This document shows positions 43,284 to 50,273 of a stretch of 64,000 nt of DNA, piece by piece. The notes beneath the pieces were generated by a model that was not told the origin of the DNA, did not search any database, and saw nothing but the letters and a program-made list of their open reading frames with translations. Position 1 is the stretch's first letter; the number at the start of each line of letters is the position of its first letter. Position numbers and translations under genes: made by a program. Source of the stretch: JOPF133 sp052144935 (GTDB lineage Bacteria > Acidobacteriota > Terriglobia > Bryobacterales > Bryobacteraceae); NCBI GenBank assembly GCA_052144935.1, contig JBKQPR010000310.1, positions 1 to 64,000 on the forward strand, given 5' to 3'.

Positions 43284-43387
43284 GCCAAATTCCGCTTTTC
43301 CCCCAATCCTGACCCATTTCGTCTTGATAAATCTTCTTTTTGAATCTGGCACTTAGCGTGCAATGATGCGTAACCGGATAAAAAGAG

Positions 43388-43397
43388 TCTAAATAGA
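43388..43397. promoter_or_regulatory. Short AT-rich dyad before the Rrf2 gene, possible operator
   Basis: TCTA-AA-TAGA is a perfect dyad within AGAGTCTAAATAGATACT, 27 bp upstream of the Rrf2 start. Rrf2 regulators often bind AT-rich dyads that overlap their own promoter. The assignment is inference from position. Confidence 0.35.
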
Positions 43398-43424
43398 TAC
43401 TTGAGGTGCGGTGGTCCTCGCTTA

Positions 43425-43874
43425 ATGCAACTGACCAGAGCGGCGGATTATGCGGTGCGGGTGATGATCCACCTGGCGGGATTGCCGCCGGGGTCGCGGA
43501 CCAGCCGGGACGAACTGGCGGCGGCCGCCGAGTGCCCGGAGCAGTTTTTGTCCAAGGTGCTGCAGAGCCTGACGCGCGCGGGGCTGGTGGTGTCGCACCG
43601 AGGCAACACCGGCGGCTTTGAATTGCCCCCCATGCATCGCGAGGCTTCGCTGCTGCAGGTGATCGAGGCCATCGAAGGTCCGCTGCGGTTGAACCTGTGT
43701 CTGACCTCAGCTTTCGCCTGTTCGCGGCAGACCTGGTGCCCGGCGCACGCCGTCTGGGCGGAGGCGCAGGCCGCCATGGCCGCAGTGCTGCGCAATGCCA
43801 CCATCGGCGGGCTGGCGCGGCAAGCCGGCGGCGGCGCGGATGAAGGGCGAGTCGAGGGACCGCAGTGGAACTGA
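43425..43874 (+). CDS. Rrf2-family regulator with an Fe-S type cysteine triad
   Basis: The product is 149 residues from ATG 43425. The winged helix (MQLTRAADYAVRVMIHLAGL, then FLSKVLQSLTRAGLVVSHRG with the wing NTGGFEL) is typical of Rrf2. Three cysteines in CLTSAFACSRQTWC have spacing C-x6-C-x5-C, close to the cluster ligands of IscR (x5, x5) and NsrR (x7, x5). It likely senses oxygen, NO or iron-sulfur status. It overlaps the next gene by 10 bp and heads the respiratory operon, so it probably controls it. Confidence 0.85.
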   Translation: MQLTRAADYAVRVMIHLAGLPPGSRTSRDELAAAAECPEQFLSKVLQSLTRAGLVVSHRGNTGGFELPPMHREASLLQVIEAIEGPLRLNLCLTSAFACSRQTWCPAHAVWAEAQAAMAAVLRNATIGGLARQAGGGADEGRVEGPQWN

Positions 43875-44056
43875 CCTGGCTGGCGCTGCTGGCGAGCCTG
43901 GCCATCGCCCTGGCGGCGGTCTGCATTTTCATCTATGCGGTGAAGAAGGATTATTTCCGCGACATCGAGGACGCCAAATACCAGGTGTTCTGGAGCGATC
44001 TGGAGCCGCTGGTGGATTCTTCCAAGGAGAAACAGGATGGCAGCAGTGACGACTGA
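43865..44056 (+). CDS. Small membrane protein, CcoS-like
   Basis: The product is 63 residues with one N-terminal membrane helix (WLALLASLAIALAAVCIFIYAV), then KKDYFRDIEDAKYQVFWSDL. The helix followed by a D-I-E pattern recalls CcoS, a cbb3 oxidase assembly factor. The overlap on both sides and the operon context support a role in oxidase or bc complex biogenesis. The KYQVF motif is shared with the small protein at 49802, which argues that this may be a subunit and not CcoS. Confidence 0.65.
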   Translation: MELTWLALLASLAIALAAVCIFIYAVKKDYFRDIEDAKYQVFWSDLEPLVDSSKEKQDGSSDD

Positions 44057-44507
44057 GAACGCCAACCTGCCGCGCCGGCGGGTGCTGGCCTGGCTATCGA
44101 GCGTGGGGCTGGCGGGATCGGCGGTGCTGGCGGTTCTCTCGGACCTCATCTTTTTCAAGCCGCGAGTCACCTACGGACAGCCGGCGCTGTTTCAGATCGG
44201 CAAGCCGGAGGAGTTTCCGCCGGGAACCCGGATTGCGCGCGAAGCGGAGCGTATCTGCATCGTGCGCGAGGGCAATAAGATCGCCGCCATCTCTACCACC
44301 TGCACGCACCTGGGCTGCAGCGTGGCGATTTCTGATACGGGCTTCGCCTGCCCCTGCCACGGGTCGCGCTACGACCAGGATGGCGCGGTGACGGGCGGGC
44401 CGGCGCCCAGGCCGCTGCCATGGTTCAAGGTCGCACTGGCGCCCAATGGCGAAATCGAAGTGGATAAGAACGCGCAGGTCGATCCCGGGACTTACTTAAT
44501 CGTATGA
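44037..44507 (+). CDS. qcrA: Rieske iron-sulfur protein of a cytochrome bc complex
   Basis: The product is 156 residues. An RRR-containing N-terminus and membrane helix (RRRVLAWLSSVGLAGSAVLAV) are followed by the Rieske domain. The 2Fe-2S ligands are in CTHLGC and CPCHGS, joined by the disulfide cysteines of the same motifs. It carries electrons from quinol to the cytochrome c subunit. It overlaps both neighbours (20 bp and ATGA). Confidence 0.9.
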   Translation: MAAVTTENANLPRRRVLAWLSSVGLAGSAVLAVLSDLIFFKPRVTYGQPALFQIGKPEEFPPGTRIAREAERICIVREGNKIAAISTTCTHLGCSVAISDTGFACPCHGSRYDQDGAVTGGPAPRPLPWFKVALAPNGEIEVDKNAQVDPGTYLIV

Positions 44508-45772
44508 GCACCGCCACGAAAGAGCCGGGCGTGTGGAACGCCATCCGCGAGCTGCCCTCCAACGTGTGGAGTTCGGTATTCCGGAATCCTCTGCCATCCA
44601 CGGATCTGGAGCGCGCGTCGACGAGCTTCACCAATTTCTTCCTGCACATTCACCCGGTGAAAGTGAACCGCAATACGCTCCGGCCGGCATACACACTGGG
44701 CCTGGGGCTGATCTCCACGTTCCTGTTCGTGATTCTGGTGGTGACCGGCGTGTTGCTGATGTTTTACTACGTGCCCTCCACCACGCAGGCCTACGACCGC
44801 ATGTTGGACTTGCGCGGCACGGTGGCCTTCGGCATCTTTCTGCGCAACATGCACCGGTGGGCGGCGCACGGCATGGTGGCGATGGTGTTCCTGCATATGT
44901 GCCGCGTGTTTCTCACCGGGGCGTACAAGAAGCCGCGCGAATTCAACTGGGTGATCGGCGTGGGGCTGTTCCTGGTGACGCTGTTCCTGAGCTTCACCGG
45001 CTACCTGCTGCCGTGGGACCAACTGGCCTTCTGGGCGATCACCGTGGGGACATCCATTGCGGGATACGCGCCGCTCGTCGGCAAGCAGATTCAGTTCGTT
45101 CTGCTGGGCGACACCAGCGTGGGCCAGGAAGCGCTGTTGCGGTTTTACGTGTTGCACGTGGCGGTGCTGCCCGCGGTGCTGATGCTGCTGGTGGGCGTGC
45201 ACTTCTGGAGGATTCGCAAGGATGGCGGGCTTTCACGTCCGGAGGCCCGGCCCGAGCCGGCCGCGAAGCTGCCCGATGCCGGCACGGTGACCATCAAGAA
45301 GGTGTACGGGCTGCAGGGCTTCGTGCGCGGACCATTTACTAAGTTGGGAAACACGCCCGACGATTCGGTGTTTAGCTGGCCCAACCTGTTGATGGCTGAG
45401 CTGTTTGTGCTGGTGCTGACGGTGTCGGTGATCCTGGTGCTCTCGCTGGCCTTCAACGCTCCCCTGGAGCAGCCGGTCAACATGATGCATCCGCCCAATC
45501 CGGCCAAAGCGCCGTGGTACTTCCTGGGGCTGCAGGAGATGGTGAGTTACTCGGCCTTCTGGGGCGGCGTGGGAGTGCCGGGGATCCTGGTGCTGCTGTT
45601 GCTGTTGGCGCCGTATCTCGACCGGCGGCCGGGCGGGGTGGGCCGCTGGTTTGCCAGGGAGCGGCTGTTGGCCAACACTATCTTTCTCACGCTGGTGATT
45701 CTCAACCTGATCTTCGTTGTGATCGGCACATTCTTCCGGGGGCCGAACTGGACGTTCGTGTCTCCTTTCTAA
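44504..45772 (+). CDS. qcrB: Cytochrome b of a bc complex (b6 and subunit IV fused)
   Basis: The product is 422 residues with about eight membrane helices. Heme-ligand histidines appear in NMHRWAAHGMVAMVFLHMC and FYVLHVAVLPAVLMLLVGVH. A linker near 240-280 is followed by a subunit IV-like part (WPNLLMAELFVLVLTVSVI, APWYFLGLQEM). The usual P-E-W-Y reads A-P-W-Y here, so the Qo-site Glu is not in its usual place. It oxidises quinol with the Rieske protein. Confidence 0.9.
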   Translation: MSTATKEPGVWNAIRELPSNVWSSVFRNPLPSTDLERASTSFTNFFLHIHPVKVNRNTLRPAYTLGLGLISTFLFVILVVTGVLLMFYYVPSTTQAYDRMLDLRGTVAFGIFLRNMHRWAAHGMVAMVFLHMCRVFLTGAYKKPREFNWVIGVGLFLVTLFLSFTGYLLPWDQLAFWAITVGTSIAGYAPLVGKQIQFVLLGDTSVGQEALLRFYVLHVAVLPAVLMLLVGVHFWRIRKDGGLSRPEARPEPAAKLPDAGTVTIKKVYGLQGFVRGPFTKLGNTPDDSVFSWPNLLMAELFVLVLTVSVILVLSLAFNAPLEQPVNMMHPPNPAKAPWYFLGLQEMVSYSAFWGGVGVPGILVLLLLLAPYLDRRPGGVGRWFARERLLANTIFLTLVILNLIFVVIGTFFRGPNWTFVSPF

Positions 45773-45784
45773 GGACCGGCGGAT

Positions 45785-47599
45785 ATGCGACTGGCACTGG
45801 CAATAGCAAGCTTCGTAGTTCTGATCGTGCACGGCGTGGTGTTCTACGATCAGTTCTTCCATAAGTGGGAGAAGCATCAGACGGCGTACTTCGAGCAGGC
45901 GCGGTCGCTCTCGAAGAACGAGCGCGAGCGGGCCGAGTTGGAGACGCGCGCCCCGCGCATCGAGCAGACCATCGTCACCAGTTTCGGCGATACCCACGTG
46001 GACCGCTGCACCACCTGCCACGTGGCCGCGGACGACCCGCGCTTCGCCGGCCATGCCGAGCCGTTGAAAAGTCATCCGTATTCGGTGGCGCTAGGCGATG
46101 TCCAGCGCAACGGGCGTTGGGAGCGGCGGCACAAGTTCTCGGACTTCGGCTGCACGGTCTGCCACGACGGGCAGGGGCGCGGCCTGGAGAGCTTTTACAG
46201 CCACGGGCAGGATGAATTCTGGCCCGATCCGCTGCTGGGTTACGTCACGCAGGCCAACTGGCGCAAGGACTTCGAGCCGCATTTAAAGGGCAAGGAGTAC
46301 ATGGAGGCCGACTGCGCGCAGTGCCACACGGAGCAGGATTTCGCCGGGACACCGCATGTCGCCCGCGGACGTAAGTTGTTCTACGCCATGAACTGTTACG
46401 GATGCCACAAGATCGACGGGTTGAGCGAAGGCACGCTCGGGCCGGACCTGACGGAGGCGGGCAAGAAGTATAAGATCGACTACCTGTGGGAATCGATTGT
46501 GGAGCCGCGCGCCAACCTGGCAACATCGTTCATGCCGAAGTTCCAACTGAGCGACGCCGATGTGGAGGCGCTGGTGATTTTCCTGAAGAGCCGGCGCGGA
46601 GTGAATTTCGCGGAGACCACGCTCGACCGGTATAAGGCGCACATCGAAAACGCCGCGGTGGTGATTCCTCCGGGCACCGAAGGCGAAAAGGCCGGCGAGC
46701 AACTTTTGAACGACCGCGCCTGCACGGCCTGCCATAAGCTGCGCGATCGCGACGGCGGGATCGCCCCGGATCTGACTTATGAGGGACTGATCCGCGACGA
46801 CTCATGGCTGATGGATCACTTCAAGAACCCGCGGGCGCGGATTCCCGATTCGATCATGCCGTCGTTCCGCTTTCCGGACCAGGATTTCCAGCGGATTTCG
46901 GTGTACCTGGAAAGCCTGAAGACGCCCCCGGCGGCCATCGGCGCGGAACAAACATATAAGACGCTGTGCGAGCGCTGCCATGGCGATAAGGGCGATGGCA
47001 ATGGGAAGGTGGCCTGGTACCTGGATCCCTCGCCGCGCGATTTCACCAAGGCCTCGTTCATGAATTCGAAGCCTCGCGAGCGTTTCGTGACTTCGATTGA
47101 GGAAGGCGTTCCGGGCACTTCCATGCCTCCGTGGGGCAAGACCCTGAAGGACGACCAGGTGAAGGACGTGCTGACCTATGTCCTGCGGACATTCACCAAA
47201 GAGCCACAGAGAGAGCTGAAGCCCCGCAATGTGCCGGACCAGAATCCGGTGGCCATGAGTGCGGATTCCGTGAAGCATGGCGAGTCGATTTTCCTGGAGC
47301 GCTGCACCGGTTGCCACGGGCGCAAGGCGGATGGCAAGGGCCCCAACTCGCTGGATATTACACCGCGGCCCAGGAATTTGCGGAATTCCTGGTTTGTGGA
47401 CAAGGCCAGCGACCGGCGGCTGATGGAATCGATTCTCTATGGCGTGCAAGGGACGGCCATGCCGCCTTGGATGGATTACGGGCTGAGTAAGAACGATGTT
47501 GGCGACTTATTGAATTTTATCCGGAGCATCAATCAGAAGGCTCCCGGGCAGCAGGTTGTGGCAAGTGGTAACCGCTCCCTGACGGTCGCGGCTCGGTAA
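45785..47599 (+). CDS. Seven-heme membrane-anchored cytochrome c of the bc complex
   Basis: The product is 604 residues. An uncleaved-type N-terminal helix (LALAIASFVVLIVHGVVFY) anchors it to the outer face of the membrane. Seven CxxCH motifs are present, near residues 75, 123, 177, 207, 312, 397 and 505: CTTCH, CTVCH, CAQCH, CYGCH, CTACH, CERCH, CTGCH. The later ones belong to class I cytochrome domains with downstream Met ligands (SFMPKF, SIMPSF, TSMPPWG, TAMPPWM). The last ten residues and the stop codon come from the palindromic repeat at 47570. It should take electrons from Rieske and pass them to the oxidase. Confidence 0.9.
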   Translation: MRLALAIASFVVLIVHGVVFYDQFFHKWEKHQTAYFEQARSLSKNERERAELETRAPRIEQTIVTSFGDTHVDRCTTCHVAADDPRFAGHAEPLKSHPYSVALGDVQRNGRWERRHKFSDFGCTVCHDGQGRGLESFYSHGQDEFWPDPLLGYVTQANWRKDFEPHLKGKEYMEADCAQCHTEQDFAGTPHVARGRKLFYAMNCYGCHKIDGLSEGTLGPDLTEAGKKYKIDYLWESIVEPRANLATSFMPKFQLSDADVEALVIFLKSRRGVNFAETTLDRYKAHIENAAVVIPPGTEGEKAGEQLLNDRACTACHKLRDRDGGIAPDLTYEGLIRDDSWLMDHFKNPRARIPDSIMPSFRFPDQDFQRISVYLESLKTPPAAIGAEQTYKTLCERCHGDKGDGNGKVAWYLDPSPRDFTKASFMNSKPRERFVTSIEEGVPGTSMPPWGKTLKDDQVKDVLTYVLRTFTKEPQRELKPRNVPDQNPVAMSADSVKHGESIFLERCTGCHGRKADGKGPNSLDITPRPRNLRNSWFVDKASDRRLMESILYGVQGTAMPPWMDYGLSKNDVGDLLNFIRSINQKAPGQQVVASGNRSLTVAAR

Positions 47600-47705
47600 G
47601 ATCAGTGCAGGTAGTGAGCGGTGACGGTAACGAGCGACGCAGGTAACGAGCGACGCAGGTAACGAGCGACGAAGTTAACCGAGCCGCGACCGTCAGGGAG
47701 CGGTT
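47570..47705. repeat. Palindromic dispersed element, family B copy 2, with internal tandem repeats
   Basis: The 28-bp arms at 47570-47597 and 47678-47705 are perfect inverted repeats (core CGCTCCCTGACGGTCGCGGC). Between them lie three copies of the 16-bp unit GGTAACGAGCGACGCA at 47626-47673, the third with one change. The left arm supplies the last codons of the cytochrome gene. The element separates the bc genes from the oxidase genes. Confidence 0.95.
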
Positions 47706-47733
47706 GCCGGCAGGGCAATAAGGGGGATAGGTA

Positions 47734-49128
47734 ATGGCGGAAGACAGCGCGGTTCAAGCGCCAAAACTGGCAAGTTCGGGGGCCGCTCCACTGCACGTGG
47801 ATACGACGGCCAAGTGGTTTCTGCTGAGTTCGGTCAGCTACTTCTTCATTGTCGGGATCATCGCGCTGACCATCGCGGCCAAATTTGTCTGGCCGGAGTT
47901 GCTGGGGACGGTGCCCTACTTCTCTTACGGGCGCTTGCGGCCGCTGCACGTCAACGGCATGCTCTTCGGCTGGCTGCTGGCCTGCGATATGGGGCTGAGC
48001 TATTACATCGTGCCGCGGTTGTGCGGCGTCCGATTGTGGAGCGAAAGGCTGGGCGTGGCCACGGCCGCTCTGTGGAACGTCATCATCCTGGGCGCGGTGG
48101 TGTCGCTGATGGGCGGGTATAACCACGGCTTTGAATACGCCGAGTTGCCCATGCCGCTGGCCGTCCTGGTGGTGATCGCCTGGGTGATGTACGGCATCAA
48201 TATCTTTGGCACGGTCGCCACGCGTAAGTACCTGCAGATGTACGTCTCCATCTGGTACATCATGGGCACGGTGTTATGGACGGCCTTCGTGTACCCCGTG
48301 GGCAACTTCGCGGTGGAGTTGACCACCGGCACGAACCAGGCCAATTTGAACTATATGTACGTGCATAACGCGGTGGGCCTGATCTTCACGCCGATCGGCC
48401 TGGGGATCGCTTATTACTTCATCCCGAAATCGTCCAACACGCCGCTTTTCAGCCACCGGCTCTCCATGGTCGGCTTCTGGTCCCTGGCGTTTGTGTACGT
48501 GTGGACAGGGGCGCACCACATGCTCCACGGGCCGATTTCGCAGTGGCTGCAGACCATCGCGATCAGCTTTTCCCTGTTGCTGCTGATCCCCGTGTGGGCG
48601 GTGGTCTATAACTTCTTCGCCACCATGAAAGGCCAGTGGCACCAGTTGCGCGAGAATGTGCCGCTGAAGTTTCTGATGTCCGGCGTGGTGTTCTATCTGC
48701 TGACGTGCTTCCAGGGTCCCATGCACAGCCTGCGCAGCGTGAACGCCATCGTCTCGAAGACCGACTGGATTCCCGGCCACGCCCACATGGCGCTGCTGGG
48801 ATGCTTTTCGTTCTTTGCCATCGCGGGCACCTATTACATCGTGCCGCGCATGTGGAACACCAAGTTACATAGCGACACGCTGGCCAACTGGAGTTTCTGG
48901 TGCATGATCCTGGGCGGGTTGGGCTTCTTTACCACGCTGTGGCTGGGCGGCTTCTGGCAGGGCTGGCAGTGGAACAATCCGGCGATTCCGTTTATCGACA
49001 CGGTGAAGGCGCTGAAGCCCGTCTGGCTGGTGCGCTTCTTCTCGGGCACGCTGATTTTCAGCGGCATCGTTCTGTTCGCATATAACGTGATGGCCACAGT
49101 AGTGGGGAGGCGCGAGTATGTTCAGTAA
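47734..49128 (+). CDS. ccoN: cbb3-type cytochrome c oxidase subunit I
   Basis: The product is 464 residues with about 12 membrane helices. Heme and copper ligands are visible: His in LRPLHVNGMLFGW, VHNAVGLIFTPIGLG, the copper-site pair WTGAHHMLHGPIS, and the low-spin and high-spin heme pair HSLRS/PGHAHMALLG. It reduces oxygen to water with high affinity and pumps protons. It overlaps ccoO by 11 bp. Confidence 0.95.
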   Translation: MAEDSAVQAPKLASSGAAPLHVDTTAKWFLLSSVSYFFIVGIIALTIAAKFVWPELLGTVPYFSYGRLRPLHVNGMLFGWLLACDMGLSYYIVPRLCGVRLWSERLGVATAALWNVIILGAVVSLMGGYNHGFEYAELPMPLAVLVVIAWVMYGINIFGTVATRKYLQMYVSIWYIMGTVLWTAFVYPVGNFAVELTTGTNQANLNYMYVHNAVGLIFTPIGLGIAYYFIPKSSNTPLFSHRLSMVGFWSLAFVYVWTGAHHMLHGPISQWLQTIAISFSLLLLIPVWAVVYNFFATMKGQWHQLRENVPLKFLMSGVVFYLLTCFQGPMHSLRSVNAIVSKTDWIPGHAHMALLGCFSFFAIAGTYYIVPRMWNTKLHSDTLANWSFWCMILGGLGFFTTLWLGGFWQGWQWNNPAIPFIDTVKALKPVWLVRFFSGTLIFSGIVLFAYNVMATVVGRREYVQ

Positions 49129-49657
49129 AGCCGATAAGAGCGCGGGGTTCGCGGTGGGGGCCGCGCTGGCGCTGTTTCTGATTGGAGGGTTGCTGACCAC
49201 CGTGGTTCCGCCGCTGGTGGATAAGAGCTGGTCGCGGCCGGCGCCGGGTCTGAAGCCCTATACGGCGCAGCAACTGCACGGGCGCGCCATCTACTTGCGG
49301 GAAGGCTGCTGGTATTGCCACACGCAGCAAACCCGCACGCTGGTGGCGGACACCAAGCGCAGCGGCTGGCGCGGAGTGGATTCGCCGATCTCCACGCCCG
49401 ACGAGTTCGTGTACGACAGCCCGCACATGTTCGGCACCAAGCGCACCGGGCCGGACCTGTCGCGCGTAGGCGGCAAGTACGATACACAGTGGCACCGCAC
49501 GCACTTCCGCAACCCGCGCGACCTGGTACCAGGCTCTGTGATGCCGCCCTTTCCGTGGATTGTGAACGATGAAAACGAATTCCAATCGCTGGTGGCTTAC
49601 ATCCAGACCCTGGGCCGGGCCAAGGATTGGCGGCCGGATAAGGACTACGAGAAATGA
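49118..49657 (+). CDS. ccoO: cbb3-type oxidase subunit II, monoheme cytochrome c
   Basis: The product is 179 residues. One N-terminal helix (AGFAVGAALALFLIGGLLTT) anchors a c-type domain with CWYCHTQQ and the methionine in GSVMPPFPWI. The family motifs GRAIYLREGCWYCHTQ and FGTKRTGPDLSRVGGKY are intact. It feeds electrons into CcoN. No CcoP gene follows. Confidence 0.95.
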   Translation: MFSKADKSAGFAVGAALALFLIGGLLTTVVPPLVDKSWSRPAPGLKPYTAQQLHGRAIYLREGCWYCHTQQTRTLVADTKRSGWRGVDSPISTPDEFVYDSPHMFGTKRTGPDLSRVGGKYDTQWHRTHFRNPRDLVPGSVMPPFPWIVNDENEFQSLVAYIQTLGRAKDWRPDKDYEK

Positions 49658-49671
49658 GGCGGGGCGCCGTA

Positions 49672-49778
49672 TTCACCGCAGAGACGCGGAGAGCGCTGAG
49701 AAAGCGCGGAGAAGACCCACTTTGTTTTCTCGTTTTTTCTCCGTGCTTCCTCTGTATGCTCCGTGTCTCCGTGGTGAA
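49672..49778. repeat. Palindromic dispersed element, family C copy 2
   Basis: A 107-bp imperfect palindrome begins TTCACCGCAGAGACGCGGAG and ends GTCTCCGTGGTGAA. It is a relative of the element at 37584-37693 and, like it, fills a gap inside an operon, just after ccoO. Confidence 0.9.
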
Positions 49779-49801
49779 TCACAGTGCCGGAGAGCAAGAC
49801 T

Positions 49802-50014
49802 ATGAATGACTACACATGGCCGAGTGTTTACTTCGCCTACTTCTTTTTCACGATCTGTCTGGCGCTGGCGGTGTTTTTCTTCGCTCGCTCGTGGAAGAGC
49901 GGGTACTGGCAGAAGAGCGGCGAGAACGTGAAGTACCAGGTGTTCGACGAGGAAGGCCTGACAAGGGGTGACCGTGATGGAAGCAGAGAAACCGAAACTC
50001 AAGGAATACGCTGA
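49802..50014 (+). CDS. Small membrane protein in the oxidase operon
   Basis: The product is 70 residues with one helix (VYFAYFFFTICLALAVFFFA), then KSGYWQKSGENVKYQVFDEEG. It occupies the position of CcoQ in standard operons but lacks clear similarity to it. The KYQVF motif also occurs in the 63-residue protein at 43865. A longer start at 49784 is possible. It overlaps the next gene by 38 bp. Confidence 0.65.
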   Translation: MNDYTWPSVYFAYFFFTICLALAVFFFARSWKSGYWQKSGENVKYQVFDEEGLTRGDRDGSRETETQGIR

Positions 50015-50273
50015 CGGATGGATCACGGAACGCGAGGGCACCGAAGTGCCGCGGTTCCTGAAGTTCGCCTACATTGTAATCGCCGGCGGATGCCTGGCGT
50101 ACTTTCTGGTGTACATGTACGGCGATGTGAACCAACCGGAGCGAGGCCCGCTGGTGCGCGCGCTGAACGCGGCCACCGAGGCCTCGGGCGGCCTGATGTA
50201 CGCAATCGCGGCGATGATCGTGATCTTCGGGGTAATCGTGGTGGCTTTCTCGTTCGGCAAATCGCATGACTGA
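49977..50273 (+). CDS. Two-helix membrane protein in the oxidase operon
   Basis: The product is 98 residues from ATG 49977. A soluble start (LKEYADGWITEREGTEVPRF) is followed by helices LKFAYIVIAGGCLAYFLVYM and GLMYAIAAMIVIFGVIVVAF. The part around VPRFLKFAYI weakly recalls the N-terminal anchor of CcoP, but there is no heme motif. The function is unknown. It overlaps the following gene by 8 bp. Confidence 0.65.
   Translation: MEAEKPKLKEYADGWITEREGTEVPRFLKFAYIVIAGGCLAYFLVYMYGDVNQPERGPLVRALNAATEASGGLMYAIAAMIVIFGVIVVAFSFGKSHD

Noticed and set aside
47626..47673. CRISPR or iteron array
   Set aside because: Only three 16-bp units lie inside a palindromic element, with no replication gene nearby.
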